This document shows, in pieces, positions 1-6,910 of a stretch of 16,338 nt of DNA (position 1 is the first letter of the stretch; the number at the start of each line of letters is the position of its first letter). Source of the stretch: Brachybacterium sp. (GTDB taxonomy: Bacteria; Actinomycetota; Actinomycetes; Actinomycetales; Dermabacteraceae); assembly GCA_027322375.1 (NCBI GenBank), contig DAHVRS010000207.1:1-16338 (forward strand). The letters run 5' to 3'. The notes under the pieces were generated by a model. The model searched no databases. It was not told the origin of the DNA and worked only from the letters and a program-made list of their open reading frames with translations. A program made the translations under genes and the position numbers.

Positions 1-954
1 CAGCGAAAGGTCGAGGAAGACGGACTCGCCGTTGGTGGCGTCGGTGAGGATCTGGTCCTGGTTCTGCTGGAAGAAGGCCAGGCCCGCGAGCGCCGTGAAC
101 ACCGCGCCGAGCACGCACAGGATCATCCAGCTCATACCCACGACCAGGCCGTACTTCGCATCGCGCGAGGAGCGCAGCGCCATGAAGCGCACGATGATGT
201 GCGGCTGGCCGAAGTAGCCGAGCCCCCAGGCGAGCGAGGAGATGATGCCGATGAAGGTGCCGCCGGCGGTCATCGAGCCGAAATCGGCATTGACCTCGCG
301 GACGGAGGCGAACATCTCCGCCGGCCCGCCCACCACGAACATCGCCGTGATCGGGACGACCAGGAGCGCGACCAGCATGATCAGGCCCTGGACCACGTCG
401 GTGTAGCTCGCGCCGAGGAACCCGCCGAAGAGGGTGTACAGGATCGTCACGCAGCCCACGAGCAGCATGCCGGTCAGGTACGAGCCGCCGAACATCGACT
501 GGAAGAACACGCCACCGGCGACCATGCCGGAGGAGACGTAGAAGGTGAAGAACACCAGGATGATGACGCCCGCCGCGATGCGGATCAGGTGGGTGCGGTC
601 GTGGAGGCGGTTGCCGAAGAAGCTCGGCACGGTGATCGAGTTGTTCGCGACCTGGGTGTACTGGCGCAGTCGCGGGGCGACGAAGAACCAGTTCAAGCCA
701 GCGCCGACGGTGAGGCCGACAGCGATCCACGCCTCGACGAGGCCGTGCATGTACAGCGCGCCGGGCAGGCCCATCAGCAGCCAGCCGGACATGTCCGAGG
801 CACCAGCGGAGAGCGCGGCGGTGAAGGGGTGCAGCTGTCGGCCGCCGAGCATGTAGTCCTCGCCGTCGGAGGTCTTCCGGAAGGCGTAGATGCCGATGCC
901 GATCATGGCGCCGAAGTAGAGCGCCAGGGCGCCGAGCTTGAATGCGAGATCCAT
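1..954 (-). CDS. putP: Sodium/proline symporter PutP, 5' part (runs off left edge)
   Basis: Sodium:solute symporter family (SSS) protein of the inner membrane, most like PutP, which imports L-proline with Na+. I translated 318 codons from the ATG at 954. Residues 53-60 read SDMSGWLL and continue MGLPGALYMHG, which matches the E. coli PutP stretch holding the Na+/proline-binding Asp55 and Ser57 (here Asp54 and Ser56). Further family blocks are VPSFFGNRLHD near 110 and GYFGQPHIIVRFMA near 250. Hydrophobic segments recur throughout. PutP is about 500 residues long, so roughly 180 C-terminal residues lie outside the window. The start is supported by family alignment; a weak CGGAG lies 8 nt upstream. 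There is no frameshift in the visible part. Substrate is inferred from family; pantothenate or other SSS substrates are less likely given the PutP-specific blocks. Confidence 0.9.
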   Translation of the reverse strand, partial: MDLAFKLGALALYFGAMIGIGIYAFRKTSDGEDYMLGGRQLHPFTAALSAGASDMSGWLLMGLPGALYMHGLVEAWIAVGLTVGAGLNWFFVAPRLRQYTQVANNSITVPSFFGNRLHDRTHLIRIAAGVIILVFFTFYVSSGMVAGGVFFQSMFGGSYLTGMLLVGCVTILYTLFGGFLGASYTDVVQGLIMLVALLVVPITAMFVVGGPAEMFASVREVNADFGSMTAGGTFIGIISSLAWGLGYFGQPHIIVRFMALRSSRDAKYGLVVGMSWMILCVLGAVFTALAGLAFFQQNQDQILTDATNGESVFLDLSL

Positions 955-1081
955 GAGGAGGCTCCGATCTCTGGAGGAAGCGGAGGCGCGTGCGGCGGCT
1001 CGCTTCAGGCAGCGTCGTCGCGTGCACCGGGGATGCGGGTGCGGTCGAGAGTACGCGCTCGACCCCGCTGATGCATGTCAG

Positions 1082-1143
1082 GCCCCGTCGACCGCAGGTC
1101 AGAGCCCCGTCGGCCGCAGCAAGCGCAGCGCCGTCGGCCGAAG
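1082..1143. repeat. Three imperfect 16-bp direct repeats upstream of putP
   Basis: The units are GCCCCGTCGACCGCAG (1082-1097), GCCCCGTCGGCCGCAG (1104-1119) and GCGCCGTCGGCCGAAG (1128-1143). Start-to-start spacings are 22 and 24 bp, close to two helical turns. They lie 128-190 nt upstream of the putP start. They could be binding sites for a regulator of putP, but GC-rich background similarity is also possible. Confidence 0.4.
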
Positions 1144-1149
1144 AACGCG

Positions 1150-1183
1150 GAGCGCCCGCCGCCCCGAAGGACGGCGGGCGCTC
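1150..1183 (-). terminator. Strong hairpin terminator downstream of glpK
   Basis: Perfect 12-bp arms GAGCGCCCGCCG (1150-1161) and CGGCGGGCGCTC (1172-1183). Read on the minus strand the stem continues through a T-G wobble and two C-G pairs to a TTCG loop closed by C-G, giving about 15 pairs capped by a UUCG tetraloop. No strong T tract follows, as is common in high-GC actinobacteria. It lies about 195 nt past the glpK stop, after both 79-bp repeats. Confidence 0.7.
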
Positions 1184-1213
1184 GCATCAACCGAACGTCA
1201 GCTGCTTCTTCTG

Positions 1214-1292
1214 GCTGAGCTCCCCCCGCGGGCGCTGCGCGGGCGGCTCGCTCCTCGCCGACCGCTCCGCGCCCGCAGCTCGTCGCTCAGCC
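1214..1292. repeat. 79-bp palindromic repeat, copy 1
   Basis: Copy 1 of a 79-bp unit; copy 2 starts 91 bp further on. The two copies differ at only two positions (1224/1315 and 1251/1342). The unit has inverted ends: it opens with GCTGAGC and closes with GCTCAGC followed by C. Inside, GCGGGCGC near the left and GCGCCCGC near the right can pair. It looks like a REP/MITE-type sequence and not a gene. Confidence 0.75.
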
Positions 1293-1304
1293 TCGGTCCG
1301 ACGC

Positions 1305-1383
1305 GCTGAGCTCCTCCCGCGGGCGCTGCGCGGGCGGCTCGTTCCTCGCCGACCGCTCCGCGCCCGCAGCTCGTCGCTCAGCC
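1305..1383. repeat. 79-bp palindromic repeat, copy 2 (contains the glpK stop codon)
   Basis: Copy 2 of the 79-bp unit, same orientation as copy 1 and separated from it by 12 bp. Its right end supplies the last Gly codon and TGA stop of glpK (1378-1383), so the element abuts or replaced the natural end of the gene. Confidence 0.75.
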
Positions 1384-2922
1384 GAACAGCGCGTCCGTGT
1401 CGTCGTCGACCCAGTCGAGGGTGCGCTCGACGGCCTTGCGCCACAGGCGCATGTAGCGGTCGCGGGTCTCCTCGTCCATCTGGGGCTCCCAGCGCTTGTC
1501 CTCGGCCCAGTTGTCGATGACGTCCTGCTCGCCGTCCCAGTAGCCCACAGCGATGCCGGCCGCGTAGGCGGCGCCCAGCGCGGTGGTCTCGATGACCTTC
1601 GGGCGCACCACGGGCACGCCGAGGATGTCGGCCTGGAACTGCATCAGCGTCTCGTTCATGACCATGCCGCCGTCGACCTTGAGCTCGGTGAGCTCCACGC
1701 CCTCGGACTCCGCGTCCGCGACCGCCGCGTCGAGCACCTCGCGGGACTGGAAGGCCGTGGCCTCCAGGACCGCGCGGGCGATGTGGTGCTTGGTGTGGAA
1801 GCGAGTCATGCCCACCATCACGCCGCGGGCGTCGGCGCGCCAGTGCGGGGCGAACAGGCCCGAGAACGCCGGGACCACGAACAGGCCGCCGTTGTCGTCG
1901 ACCTTCTTCGCGAGGTCCTCGATCTCCGGGGCGTCCTTGATGAGCCCGAGGTTGTCGCGGATCCACTGCACGAGCGAGCCGGTGACCGCGACCGAGCCCT
2001 CGAGGGCGTAGACCGGCTTGTTGTCACCGATCTTGTAGGCGACGGTGGTGAGCAGCCCGTTCTCGGAGCGGACCAGGTCCTCGCCCGTGTTCACGAGCAT
2101 GAAGTTGCCGGTGCCGTAGGTGTTCTTGCCCATCCCGATCTCGAAGCAGGCCTGGCCGAAGGTCGCGGCCTGCTGGTCGCCGAGGATGCCGGCGATCGGG
2201 GTGTCGATGAGCAGGTCGTTCTTGCGGCCGTGCCCGTAGATCTCGGAGGAGGACCTGATCTCCGGGAGCATGGACAGCGGGATGCCCATGTCCTTCGCGA
2301 TGTCCTCGTTCCAGTCGAGGGTGTCGATGTTCATGAGCATCGTGCGGGAGGCGTTGGTGACGTCGGTGACGTGCACGCCGCCGTTGACGCCACCGGTCAG
2401 GTTCCACACGAGCCAGGAGTCGGTGTTGCCGAAGAGCAGCTCGCCCTTCTCCGCCCGCTCACGGGCGCCGTCGACGTTGTCGAGGATCCACTTGACCTTC
2501 GGGCCGGAGAAGTAGGTCGCCAGCGGCAGCCCCACGCGCTCCTTGTACTTGTCCGCGCCCTCCTCGCCCGCGAGCTCGTCGCAGATCTTCTGCGTGCGGG
2601 TGTCCTGCCAGACGATCGCGTTGTAGACGGGCTCTCCGGTGTTCTTGTCCCACACCACCGCGGTCTCGCGCTGGTTGGTGATGCCGACGGCGGCGAGCTG
2701 GTGGCGGTTGATCTCCGCCCCGGTCATCGCGGTGCCGACGACGGAGCGGGTGTTGCGCCAGATCTCCATCGGGTCGTGCTCGACCCAGCCGGATTTCGGG
2801 AAGATCTGCTCGTGCTCCTGCTGGCCGGTCGAGACGATCTGGCCGGCGTGGTCGAAGATGATCGCGCGGGTCGAGGTGGTGCCCTGGTCGATCGAGAGGA
2901 TGTACTTCTGCTGGTCGGTCAT
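1378..2922 (-). CDS. glpK: Glycerol kinase
   Basis: Cytoplasmic FGGY-family kinase making sn-glycerol-3-phosphate from glycerol and ATP; 514 residues, the usual length. The N-terminal ATPase motif [10 protein letters not shown] is at 12-21, NQRET at 83-87 and WQDTR at 105-109. FGGY signature [13 protein letters not shown] is at 137-149. GDQQAA at 248-253 carries the expected catalytic-base Asp249, and the second-domain DGGMVMNE is at 417-424. The ATG at 2922 is preceded by AAGGAG with 5 nt spacing; an in-frame ATG 14 codons upstream lacks a site and adds residues unlike the family. It lies 96 nt after glpF on the same strand, last of glpD-glpF-glpK. Its final codon and stop sit inside a repeat element (1305-1383), so the last residues could be non-native, although the tail DDTDALFG looks normal for actinobacterial GlpK. 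Confidence 0.97.
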   Translation of the reverse strand: MTDQQKYILSIDQGTTSTRAIIFDHAGQIVSTGQQEHEQIFPKSGWVEHDPMEIWRNTRSVVGTAMTGAEINRHQLAAVGITNQRETAVVWDKNTGEPVYNAIVWQDTRTQKICDELAGEEGADKYKERVGLPLATYFSGPKVKWILDNVDGARERAEKGELLFGNTDSWLVWNLTGGVNGGVHVTDVTNASRTMLMNIDTLDWNEDIAKDMGIPLSMLPEIRSSSEIYGHGRKNDLLIDTPIAGILGDQQAATFGQACFEIGMGKNTYGTGNFMLVNTGEDLVRSENGLLTTVAYKIGDNKPVYALEGSVAVTGSLVQWIRDNLGLIKDAPEIEDLAKKVDDNGGLFVVPAFSGLFAPHWRADARGVMVGMTRFHTKHHIARAVLEATAFQSREVLDAAVADAESEGVELTELKVDGGMVMNETLMQFQADILGVPVVRPKVIETTALGAAYAAGIAVGYWDGEQDVIDNWAEDKRWEPQMDEETRDRYMRLWRKAVERTLDWVDDDTDALFG

Positions 2923-2976
2923 CGTGACTCCTTCGTGGTGATGAGCGGGGTGGTTGGTGTCCATCGTGCCGCAGCA

Positions 2977-3014
2977 GCGCTCGCACGGGGGGGGCGAGAG
3001 CGCCGCTGTGGCGC
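2977..3014. other. Inverted repeat and G8 run in the glpF-glpK gap
   Basis: The 96-nt gap between glpF and glpK contains GCGCTCGC then a run of eight G (2987-2994) then GCGAGAGCGC. The flanks can pair with one bulged A. On the minus strand the C8 run would lie in the loop or stem side. It may be an attenuator, an RNA-processing structure, or just GC-rich sequence. Confidence 0.35.
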
Positions 3015-3018
3015 GGGA

Positions 3019-3738
3019 TCAGAAGGCCATGGAGGCGAGGCCGCCGAGGACGCCGCCGACGATCGGGCCGGCGACCGGCACCCACGAGTAGCTCCAGTCG
3101 CTCGAGCCCTTGTGCGGGATGGGCAGGAGGGCGTGGGCGATGCGGGGGCCGAGGTCACGGGCGGGGTTGATGGCGTAGCCGGTGGGCCCGCCGAGGGAGG
3201 CGCCGATCGAGACGACCAGCAGCGCGACCGCGAGCGGGCCGAGGCCGGAGGGTGTCTTGCCGAACAGCACGATCACGAACACGAGCACGAAGGTGCCGAT
3301 GACCTCGGTGACGAAGTTCCAGCCGTAGTTGCGGATCTCCGGGCCGGTGGAGAAGGTGCCGAGGATGGTCGCGGCGTCCTGCTCCTGGTCGTAGTGGTTC
3401 TTGTAGGTCAGCCAGGCGAGGACCGCGCCGAGGAAGGCACCGATCAGCTCGGCCACCAGGTAGGCGATCGTGTTGCCGGCGGTCACCGCGATCCCCGGGC
3501 CGTACTCCTCGGCGCCGCTGGCGAGCAGGCCGAAGGTGACGGCAGGGTTCAGGTGGGCACCGGTCTTGTAGGCGACGTACACACCGGCGAAGACCGCGAG
3601 GCCCCAGCCGAAGCTGATCAGCAGCCAGCCGCCGCCGTTGCCCTTGGTCTTGCCCAGGATCACGTTGGCGACAACGCCGCCGCCGAGCAGGGTGAGCATC
3701 GCCGTGCCGGCGATCTCGTACAGGAAGATGGTTGCCAT
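3019..3738 (-). CDS. glpF: Glycerol uptake facilitator (aquaglyceroporin)
   Basis: Inner-membrane channel of the MIP/aquaporin family; 239 residues with six hydrophobic segments. The two pore motifs are present: NPAV at 64-67 (after AHL) and NPAR at 191-194. The second continues NPARDLGPR; the Asp after NPAR is the usual mark of glycerol-conducting members, as opposed to water-only aquaporins. Start chosen at the ATG at 3738, 4 nt after GAGGAGG; the upstream in-frame extension is Arg/Pro-rich and unlike the family. It is second in glpD-glpF-glpK, 182 nt after glpD, so it may have its own promoter or processed leader. A 9-bp hairpin lies in its leader just before the ribosome site (3756-3779). 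Confidence 0.96.
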   Translation of the reverse strand: MATIFLYEIAGTAMLTLLGGGVVANVILGKTKGNGGGWLLISFGWGLAVFAGVYVAYKTGAHLNPAVTFGLLASGAEEYGPGIAVTAGNTIAYLVAELIGAFLGAVLAWLTYKNHYDQEQDAATILGTFSTGPEIRNYGWNFVTEVIGTFVLVFVIVLFGKTPSGLGPLAVALLVVSIGASLGGPTGYAINPARDLGPRIAHALLPIPHKGSSDWSYSWVPVAGPIVGGVLGGLASMAF

Positions 3739-3755
3739 GGGGCCTCCTCGTCGAG

Positions 3756-3779
3756 CGGTCCCGCGTCGGTGCGGGACCG
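3756..3779 (-). promoter_or_regulatory. Leader hairpin upstream of glpF
   Basis: CGGTCCCGC (3756-3764) and GCGGGACCG (3771-3779) form a perfect 9-bp stem with a 6-nt loop. It ends 17 nt before the glpF ATG and 6 nt before its ribosome site. It could act as a 5' stabiliser or as an RNA element that controls glpF; no riboswitch class is recognised. Confidence 0.5.
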
Positions 3780-3855
3780 GTGGCATCCAGTGGGTGGGGA
3801 GAGTCAGGCGGAGTGTTCTCCGCGGCGGGCCGAGCGCGGCGCAGCGCACGGCAAT

Positions 3856-3888
3856 CCCCTGCCCGGCCGGAGACGGCCGGGAGAGGGG
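3856..3888 (-). terminator. Hairpin between glpD and glpF (possible terminator or attenuator)
   Basis: Stem CCCGGCCG (3862-3869) / CGGCCGGG (3874-3881) with a GAGA loop on the plus strand, then an internal mismatch and outer CCCC (3856-3859) / GGGG (3885-3888). It begins about 33 nt after the glpD stop. There is no long T run. If it works, it would lower glpF-glpK expression relative to glpD or stabilise the glpD 3' end. Confidence 0.5.
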
Positions 3889-3939
3889 AAGCATTCAGCG
3901 GTGCTCGGGGACCGAAGCATTCAGCGGCGGTCGGGGACC
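3888..3939. repeat. 26-bp tandem duplication at the 3' end of glpD
   Basis: Two adjoining 26-bp units (3888-3913 and 3914-3939) share GAAGCATTCAGCGG at the left and TCGGGGACC at the right, differing at two central positions. The right copy contains the glpD stop and its last codons; the left copy repeats a TGA in the same local context. This indicates a small tandem duplication of the gene end. Confidence 0.75.
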
Positions 3940-5663
3940 TCCGAGACGGGGGCGATCCGTGCGGCGACCTCGTCGTCCGTGGCGGTGCCCTCCCCCGCGA
4001 GGCGGGCGTCGATGTATCCGCGGTAGGCGGCGACCTCGCGGCCGACAGCGGCCTGGTCCCAGCCGAGCTCGGGCGCCATCAGCGCCGCGACCTCGTCGGC
4101 CGCGGCCACGCCGCGATCCCGCACCTCGTAGTCCAGCCGGGTGCGGCGCTCGAGCACGTCCGCGAGGTGGCGGGCGCCCTCGGCGCGGACCGCGTAGAGC
4201 ACCTCGGCGCGCAGGTAGCGGGGGGCGTGCTCGAGCGGGGTCGCGAGCGAGGGATCCTCGTCGATGAGGGCGAGGACGTCGTGCAGCAACGTGCCGTAGC
4301 GGAACAGGAGCCGGTCGGTGCGGATCTCGTCGAAGCCGTACTTCGCCGCGAGCTGCGCCTTGTCCCGGAGGAGCGCCTGGTAGCCCTGCGCGCCGATGAC
4401 GGGCACGGAGCGGGTGAGGCTGGTGCGGCCCGGCTCGGTGTCCTTCAGCGCGAAGTCGACGACGTCCTCGGCCATGACGCGGTAGGTGGTGTACTTGCCG
4501 CCCGCGATCGCGGTGAGGCCCGGCTCGACCTCCATCACGGTGTGCTCACGGGAGACCTTCGTGGAACCCTTGCCCTCGCCCTTCTTCAGGGGCTGCAGCA
4601 GGGGGCGCAGGCCCGAGTAGACGCCGATGACGTCCTCGCGGGTGAGGTCATCGGCGAGGACGGCGTTGGCGTGCTCGAGGACGTAGTCGATGTCCGCAGA
4701 GGTGGCGCCCACGGCGCGGGGGTCCTGGGTCCAGGGGGTGTCGGTGGTGCCGATGACCCAGTACTCGTCCCACGGGATGATGAACAGGACCGACTTCTCG
4801 GTCTGGGTGATGATCCCGGTGTCGGGGACGGCGGGGATCCGCTCGCGGGACACGGTGATGTGGATGCCCTTGGAGGCGAGGACCTCGAGGCCGGCGTCGG
4901 CCCCGGCGAGCTCCTGCTGCTCCTGGGTCCACACGCCGCCGGCGAGGATCGTCTCGCGGGCGTGGACGTCGAACTCCTCGCCGGTCTCCTCGTCGCGGAC
5001 GCGTGCGCCGATGACGCGGGTGCCCTCGTGGAGGTAGTCGACGACGGTGGTGTAGTTCGCGACCGCGGCATCGTGCTGCGCGGCGGAGCGCACCAGCATC
5101 ATCACGAAGCGCGCATCGTCCATCTGCGCGTCGTAGTACTCCAGGGCGCCGACGGCCTTCTGCCCGTCCAGGCCCGGGAAGACCTCGAGCATCTTGCCGT
5201 GCATCAGGTGGCGATGGAAGGGGACGGCGCGCTTGCGGCCGATGGACTGCATCGCGTCGTAGAGCATCACGCCGGAGCCGATGAAGCCGCGGTCGATGAC
5301 CTTCTTGAAGAAGGGGAAGACGAACTTCACGGGCTTGACCAGGTGCGGAGCCGTGTGCTCGAGGAGGAGGTCGCGCTCGCGCAGCGCCTCGGCGACGAGC
5401 TTGAAGTCGAGCATCTGCAGATAGCGCAGGCCGCCGTGCATGAGCTTCGAGGAGCGGGAGGAGGTGCCGGAGGCCCAGTCGTGCGTCTCCACGAGGCCGA
5501 CGGACAGGCCGCGGGTCGCGGCATCGAAGGCGGCGCCGGCACCGTTCACGCCACCGCCGACGACGAGGACATCCAGCGGGGTCTCGGCGGTCGCTCCGCG
5601 CAGGCGGGCGAGGTGGGTCGCGCGCCCCTCGGGGGTGAGGGCGGATCGCTGAAGATCGGACAC
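3921..5663 (-). CDS. glpD: Aerobic glycerol-3-phosphate dehydrogenase
   Basis: Membrane-associated FAD enzyme that oxidises sn-glycerol-3-phosphate to dihydroxyacetone phosphate and passes electrons to quinone. 580 residues, family-normal. The FAD-binding Rossmann motif GGGVNGAG is at 36-43, the GlpD signature TSSRSSKLMHGGLRYL at 67-82, GVYSGLRPLL at 347-356 and GGKYTTYR at 388-395. The C-terminal third matches the helical GlpD cap. I chose the GTG at 5663: it follows AAGGAG by 6 nt and gives the usual N-terminus, while upstream in-frame codons overlap the divergent promoter region. First gene of the glycerol cluster, diverging from the SorC-family regulator with a 172-nt gap, so it is probably controlled by that protein. 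Confidence 0.96.
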   Translation of the reverse strand: MSDLQRSALTPEGRATHLARLRGATAETPLDVLVVGGGVNGAGAAFDAATRGLSVGLVETHDWASGTSSRSSKLMHGGLRYLQMLDFKLVAEALRERDLLLEHTAPHLVKPVKFVFPFFKKVIDRGFIGSGVMLYDAMQSIGRKRAVPFHRHLMHGKMLEVFPGLDGQKAVGALEYYDAQMDDARFVMMLVRSAAQHDAAVANYTTVVDYLHEGTRVIGARVRDEETGEEFDVHARETILAGGVWTQEQQELAGADAGLEVLASKGIHITVSRERIPAVPDTGIITQTEKSVLFIIPWDEYWVIGTTDTPWTQDPRAVGATSADIDYVLEHANAVLADDLTREDVIGVYSGLRPLLQPLKKGEGKGSTKVSREHTVMEVEPGLTAIAGGKYTTYRVMAEDVVDFALKDTEPGRTSLTRSVPVIGAQGYQALLRDKAQLAAKYGFDEIRTDRLLFRYGTLLHDVLALIDEDPSLATPLEHAPRYLRAEVLYAVRAEGARHLADVLERRTRLDYEVRDRGVAAADEVAALMAPELGWDQAAVGREVAAYRGYIDARLAGEGTATDDEVAARIAPVSEVPDRR

Positions 5664-5835
5664 GGGCTGCTCCTTCGCATCGGCGCCTGCTGACCCCCAC
5701 CGGCTCTGTGCCAGCTCCACCACGGGGTGAAGCTCAGCGGGGACCCGTCGCGCGCTTACGGCGGGGTTGGAGCCATCCTGGGACGGTCGTGCAGTACGTC
5801 GCAAGCTGAGTGCACGAACGTGCAACACTGGGGGT
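5664..5835. promoter_or_regulatory. Divergent promoter region between glpD and the SorC-type regulator
   Basis: A 172-nt gap that must carry promoters for both genes. It includes the palindrome at 5811-5824. On the minus strand a TTGCAC that resembles a -35 box overlaps that palindrome, but I could not find a well-spaced -10 partner. No gene is seen in it. Confidence 0.6.
5811..5824. promoter_or_regulatory. Candidate operator palindrome
   Basis: TGCACGAACGTGCA has perfect 6-bp arms (TGCACG/CGTGCA) around AA. It ends 11 nt before the regulator ATG, so a bound protein would cover the regulator's core promoter or transcript start. An extra half site CGTGCA lies at 5788-5793. SorC-family proteins often bind palindromes next to their own genes; assignment to this protein is inference. 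Confidence 0.6.
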
Positions 5836-6795
5836 ATGGCTCGCGAAACACGCCTCGACGCGCTCTACGTCGTTGCACGGATGTACTACGACCAGGGCCG
5901 CACGATGGAGGCGATCGCCGGGGAGCTGGACGTGTCCCGCTCGACCATCTCGCGCATGCTGCGGGACGCTCGCGCGGAGGGGCTCGTGGACATCACGCTG
6001 CGTCCACCGGAGGCGCACCGTGTGGGCGAGCTCGCCCGGCGCATCACCCACCAGTACGGCGTGCGCATCCACGTGGTGCCCGGACCGCCCGACGGCGACC
6101 AGCGCGACCGGCTCACCGCCGTGGTGGGCACCGCCGCGGAGCTGCTGGACGAGATGCTCGAACCGGGTGGCACCCTCGGCGTCGCCTGGGGCACCACCGT
6201 CGCGGCGCTGCTCGGGGCGGTGCGGCCGCGTCCCGTGCCCGGGCTGCGGATCGTGCAGCTGAACGGCGCGATCAACGTCGAGGGCACGGGCCTGACCTAC
6301 ATCTCCACGGTGCTCGCTCGCGCGGCCGAGCGCTGGGACGCGACGGTGCACCAGTTCCCGGTCCCGGCCTTCTTCGACTATCCCGCCACGCGCGAGGCGA
6401 TGTGGCACGAGCGGTCCGTGCAGCGCGTCCTCGAGACGCAGGCGCAGGCCACGGTCGCGATGTTCAGCGTGGGCGCCTTCGACGCCGAGGTTCCCAGCCA
6501 CGTCTACACCCACAACTACCTCACCGGCGCTGACCTGCGCTCCCTGCGGGCCGACGGCGCGGTGGGCGATGTGTGCACCGTCTTCCTCCGGGCCGACGGC
6601 ACCTTCCGCGACATCGCCATGAACGCCCGCGGCTCCGGCACCGCCCCGGACCGGCTCGCCCGCATCCCGCGCCGCCTCCTCATCGCCTCCGGCTCCCGCA
6701 AGGCCCTCCCGCTCCGCGCCGCGCTGCGGGCCGGGGTCGCGACCGACGTGGTCATCGACGAGCACCTCGCCGCCGCCCTCCTCGCCCTCCGCTGA
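5836..6795 (+). CDS. SorC-family (sugar-binding) transcriptional regulator
   Basis: 319-residue DNA-binding regulator. Residues about 20-50 form an HTH (MEAIAGELDVSRSTISRMLR, then DARAEGLVDI), typical of SorC/DeoR-CggR relatives. The rest matches the SorC effector-binding fold: GTLGVAWGTTVAALL near 112-126, then a C-terminal block with VVIDEHLAAALLAL. The effector in this family is usually a phosphorylated sugar or polyol; here glycerol-3-phosphate or dihydroxyacetone phosphate would fit, but this is a guess. Start at the ATG at 5836 keeps the usual short arm before the HTH; GGGGG lies 1 nt upstream, too close to be a normal ribosome site, so leaderless initiation is possible. The gene diverges from glpD with a palindrome in between, which suggests local and autogenous control of the glycerol genes. 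Confidence 0.92.
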   Translation: MARETRLDALYVVARMYYDQGRTMEAIAGELDVSRSTISRMLRDARAEGLVDITLRPPEAHRVGELARRITHQYGVRIHVVPGPPDGDQRDRLTAVVGTAAELLDEMLEPGGTLGVAWGTTVAALLGAVRPRPVPGLRIVQLNGAINVEGTGLTYISTVLARAAERWDATVHQFPVPAFFDYPATREAMWHERSVQRVLETQAQATVAMFSVGAFDAEVPSHVYTHNYLTGADLRSLRADGAVGDVCTVFLRADGTFRDIAMNARGSGTAPDRLARIPRRLLIASGSRKALPLRAALRAGVATDVVIDEHLAAALLALR

Positions 6796-6819
6796 CGCGT
6801 GCGGCGCTTACCCCACCGC

Positions 6820-6874
6820 GATCGTCAGGATCTGACCCGTTTCGGCGATGCAACTGGGTCAGAACCTGACAATC
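6820..6874 (+). repeat. 55-bp palindromic element, copy A
   Basis: Arms GATCGTCAGGATCTGACCC (6820-6838) and GGGTCAGAACCTGACAATC (6856-6874) pair over 19 positions with two mismatches around a 17-nt loop. Each arm itself contains GTCAG-N3-CTGAC (6824-6836 and 6858-6870). CCCGGG overlaps its right end. It begins 24 nt after the regulator stop, so it could also serve as that gene's terminator. Confidence 0.85.
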
Positions 6875-6910
6875 CCGGGCCGCTCAGGCTGGCACGGCGT
6901 ACTCTCTCGC

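Larger units (their letters stand above)
955..1377. other. Intergenic region between glpK and putP: terminator, palindromic repeats and putP leader
   Basis: A 423-nt gap without a convincing gene. From right to left it holds the first 79-bp palindromic repeat and most of the second, a long hairpin that should end glpK transcription, three related 16-bp motifs at 1082-1143, and the putP leader. Short reading frames here on both strands are GC-rich shadows and lack ribosome sites. Confidence 0.7.

Noticed and set aside
199..1071. A 290-codon plus-strand frame opposite putP
   Set aside because: The minus strand encodes a clear PutP with conserved Na+-site residues; the plus frame is His/Glu/Asp-rich noise.
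1187..1966. Readthrough or alternative C-terminal extension of glpK through the 79-bp repeats
   Set aside because: The open frame crossing the repeats is out of frame with glpK; the kinase frame stops cleanly at 1378-1380 at family-normal length.
1783..4026. A 747-codon open frame on the plus strand opposite glpK and glpF
   Set aside because: It is antisense to two clear family genes, has a skewed Val/Gly/Ala/Asp/Glu/His composition, and matches no domain. Long shadow frames are normal opposite GC-rich genes.
3732..5693. A 653-codon open frame on the plus strand opposite glpD
   Set aside because: Same reason: complete antisense overlap with glpD and low-complexity composition.
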